A stretch of 6,428 bases of DNA. Source: Adhaeribacter sp. GTDB taxonomy: Bacteria > Bacteroidota > Bacteroidia > Cytophagales > Hymenobacteraceae. The number at the start of each line of letters is the position of its first letter. The stretch's first letter is position 1. The stretch spans positions 1 to 6,428 of the forward strand of contig JAQBNV010000138.1 in NCBI GenBank assembly GCA_028288395.1. Direction: 5' to 3'. A program made the position numbers and the translations under genes. This document shows positions 6,079 to 6,428 of this stretch, piece after piece. The notes beneath the pieces were generated by a model that saw only the letters and a program-made list of their open reading frames with translations, made no database searches and was not told the DNA's origin.

Positions 6079-6428
6079 ATATTTTGTCCAGTACGGCCGC
6101 CACTTGCATAAACTCTTCTGCTTCCGAATGAAAGCTTTCGCCTGCTGCTACGCGGTTTGCCCAAACCACACCTGCCCGCCCCGACCAATCGTCGGGTGGC
6201 AAATTAAGGATTTCGGTGCGGGTGCCATAAAAACGCTCGGCGGTAAAATCATAAAAAGAGCCCTTCAAATTTTTAAAAGCCACGCCGCCACCAGTACCGT
6301 AAAAAATGGCACTGATAATAGCCTCCTGTCCCGCGGGCAAATTCCAGGAACAGGTTAAAGATACATGGGTACCCCCGGCTAATTCCAGGCTGGCATTCGC
6401 ATAATCTTCTACTTTATCGTGGGTAGAC
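6068..6428 (-). CDS. Gfo/Idh/MocA-family NAD(P)-dependent oxidoreductase (C-terminal part, cut by window edge)
   Basis: The frame is open from the window edge to a TAA at 6068-6070 and gives 119 residues. Key stretches are VEDYANASLELAGGTHVSLT, CSWNLPAGQEAIISAIFYGT, GGGVAFKNLKGSFYDFTAER and, at the end, ESFHSEAEEFMQVAAVLDKI. This is the beta-sheet C-terminal domain of Gfo/Idh/MocA oxidoreductases: a strand pair measuring 'content of the sheet' (ASLELAGGTHVSLTCSW), GTGGGVAF, and the final helix in which E-E-F-x-x-V-A-A-V-L packs back on the Rossmann domain. The dinucleotide-binding domain lies outside the window. Such enzymes oxidise or reduce sugars, often nucleotide sugars in glycan clusters, which fits its place at the head of the visible operon. 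The true start is beyond the edge; the internal TTG near 6340 is not a start because the conserved frame continues upstream. Family assignment rests on the C-terminus only. Confidence 0.78.
   Translation of the reverse strand, partial: STHDKVEDYANASLELAGGTHVSLTCSWNLPAGQEAIISAIFYGTGGGVAFKNLKGSFYDFTAERFYGTRTEILNLPPDDWSGRAGVVWANRVAAGESFHSEAEEFMQVAAVLDKIYGR

Noticed and set aside
6068..6340. A separate 90-residue gene starting at TTG 6340
   Set aside because: The frame remains open and conserved upstream to the window edge, so this is the tail of a longer Gfo/Idh/MocA enzyme.

Overview
This 6.4 kb window is part of a bacterial glycan-biosynthesis cluster with every gene on the minus strand. The coding sequence is moderate in GC, while the one long intergenic gap is very AT-rich. 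Start codons lack clear Shine-Dalgarno sequences and several follow A-rich leaders. These traits, with the protein sequences, suggest a Bacteroidota member, perhaps of the Cytophagales/Hymenobacteraceae (Adhaeribacter- or Pontibacter-like). That placement is inference, because no marker gene is present.

In transcription order (high to low coordinates) the layout is: (1) the C-terminal part of a Gfo/Idh/MocA-type NAD(P)-dependent oxidoreductase (6068-6428, cut by the window edge); (2) a GT4-type GT-B glycosyltransferase (4948-6078); (3-5) three consecutive CgeB-like glycosyltransferases (3810-4940, 2711-3817, 1617-2714); (6) a class I SAM-dependent methyltransferase resembling CmoB and the TIGR04290-type family (717-1538); (7) after a 279 bp AT-rich gap, the N-terminal part of a GH5/cellulase-like glycoside hydrolase (1-437, cut by the window edge). 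Genes 1-5 overlap or nearly abut (11 bp overlap, 7 bp gap, 8 bp overlap, 4 bp ATGA overlap), so they almost certainly form one translationally coupled operon. The methyltransferase follows after 78 bp and is probably its last gene. An extended nested inverted repeat followed by a T-rich run on the minus strand (578-669) is a plausible operon terminator, so the hydrolase is probably a separate unit.

Functional inference: the oxidoreductase would make or modify a sugar or sugar nucleotide, four glycosyltransferases would add sugars in turn, the methyltransferase would decorate or cap the product, and the hydrolase could trim or remodel it. No flippase, polymerase, ABC exporter or initiating phosphoglycosyltransferase is visible here, so the product (exopolysaccharide, glycolipid or glycosylated metabolite) and its export route cannot be deduced. 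No tRNA, rRNA, CRISPR array, insertion sequence or phage gene was seen.
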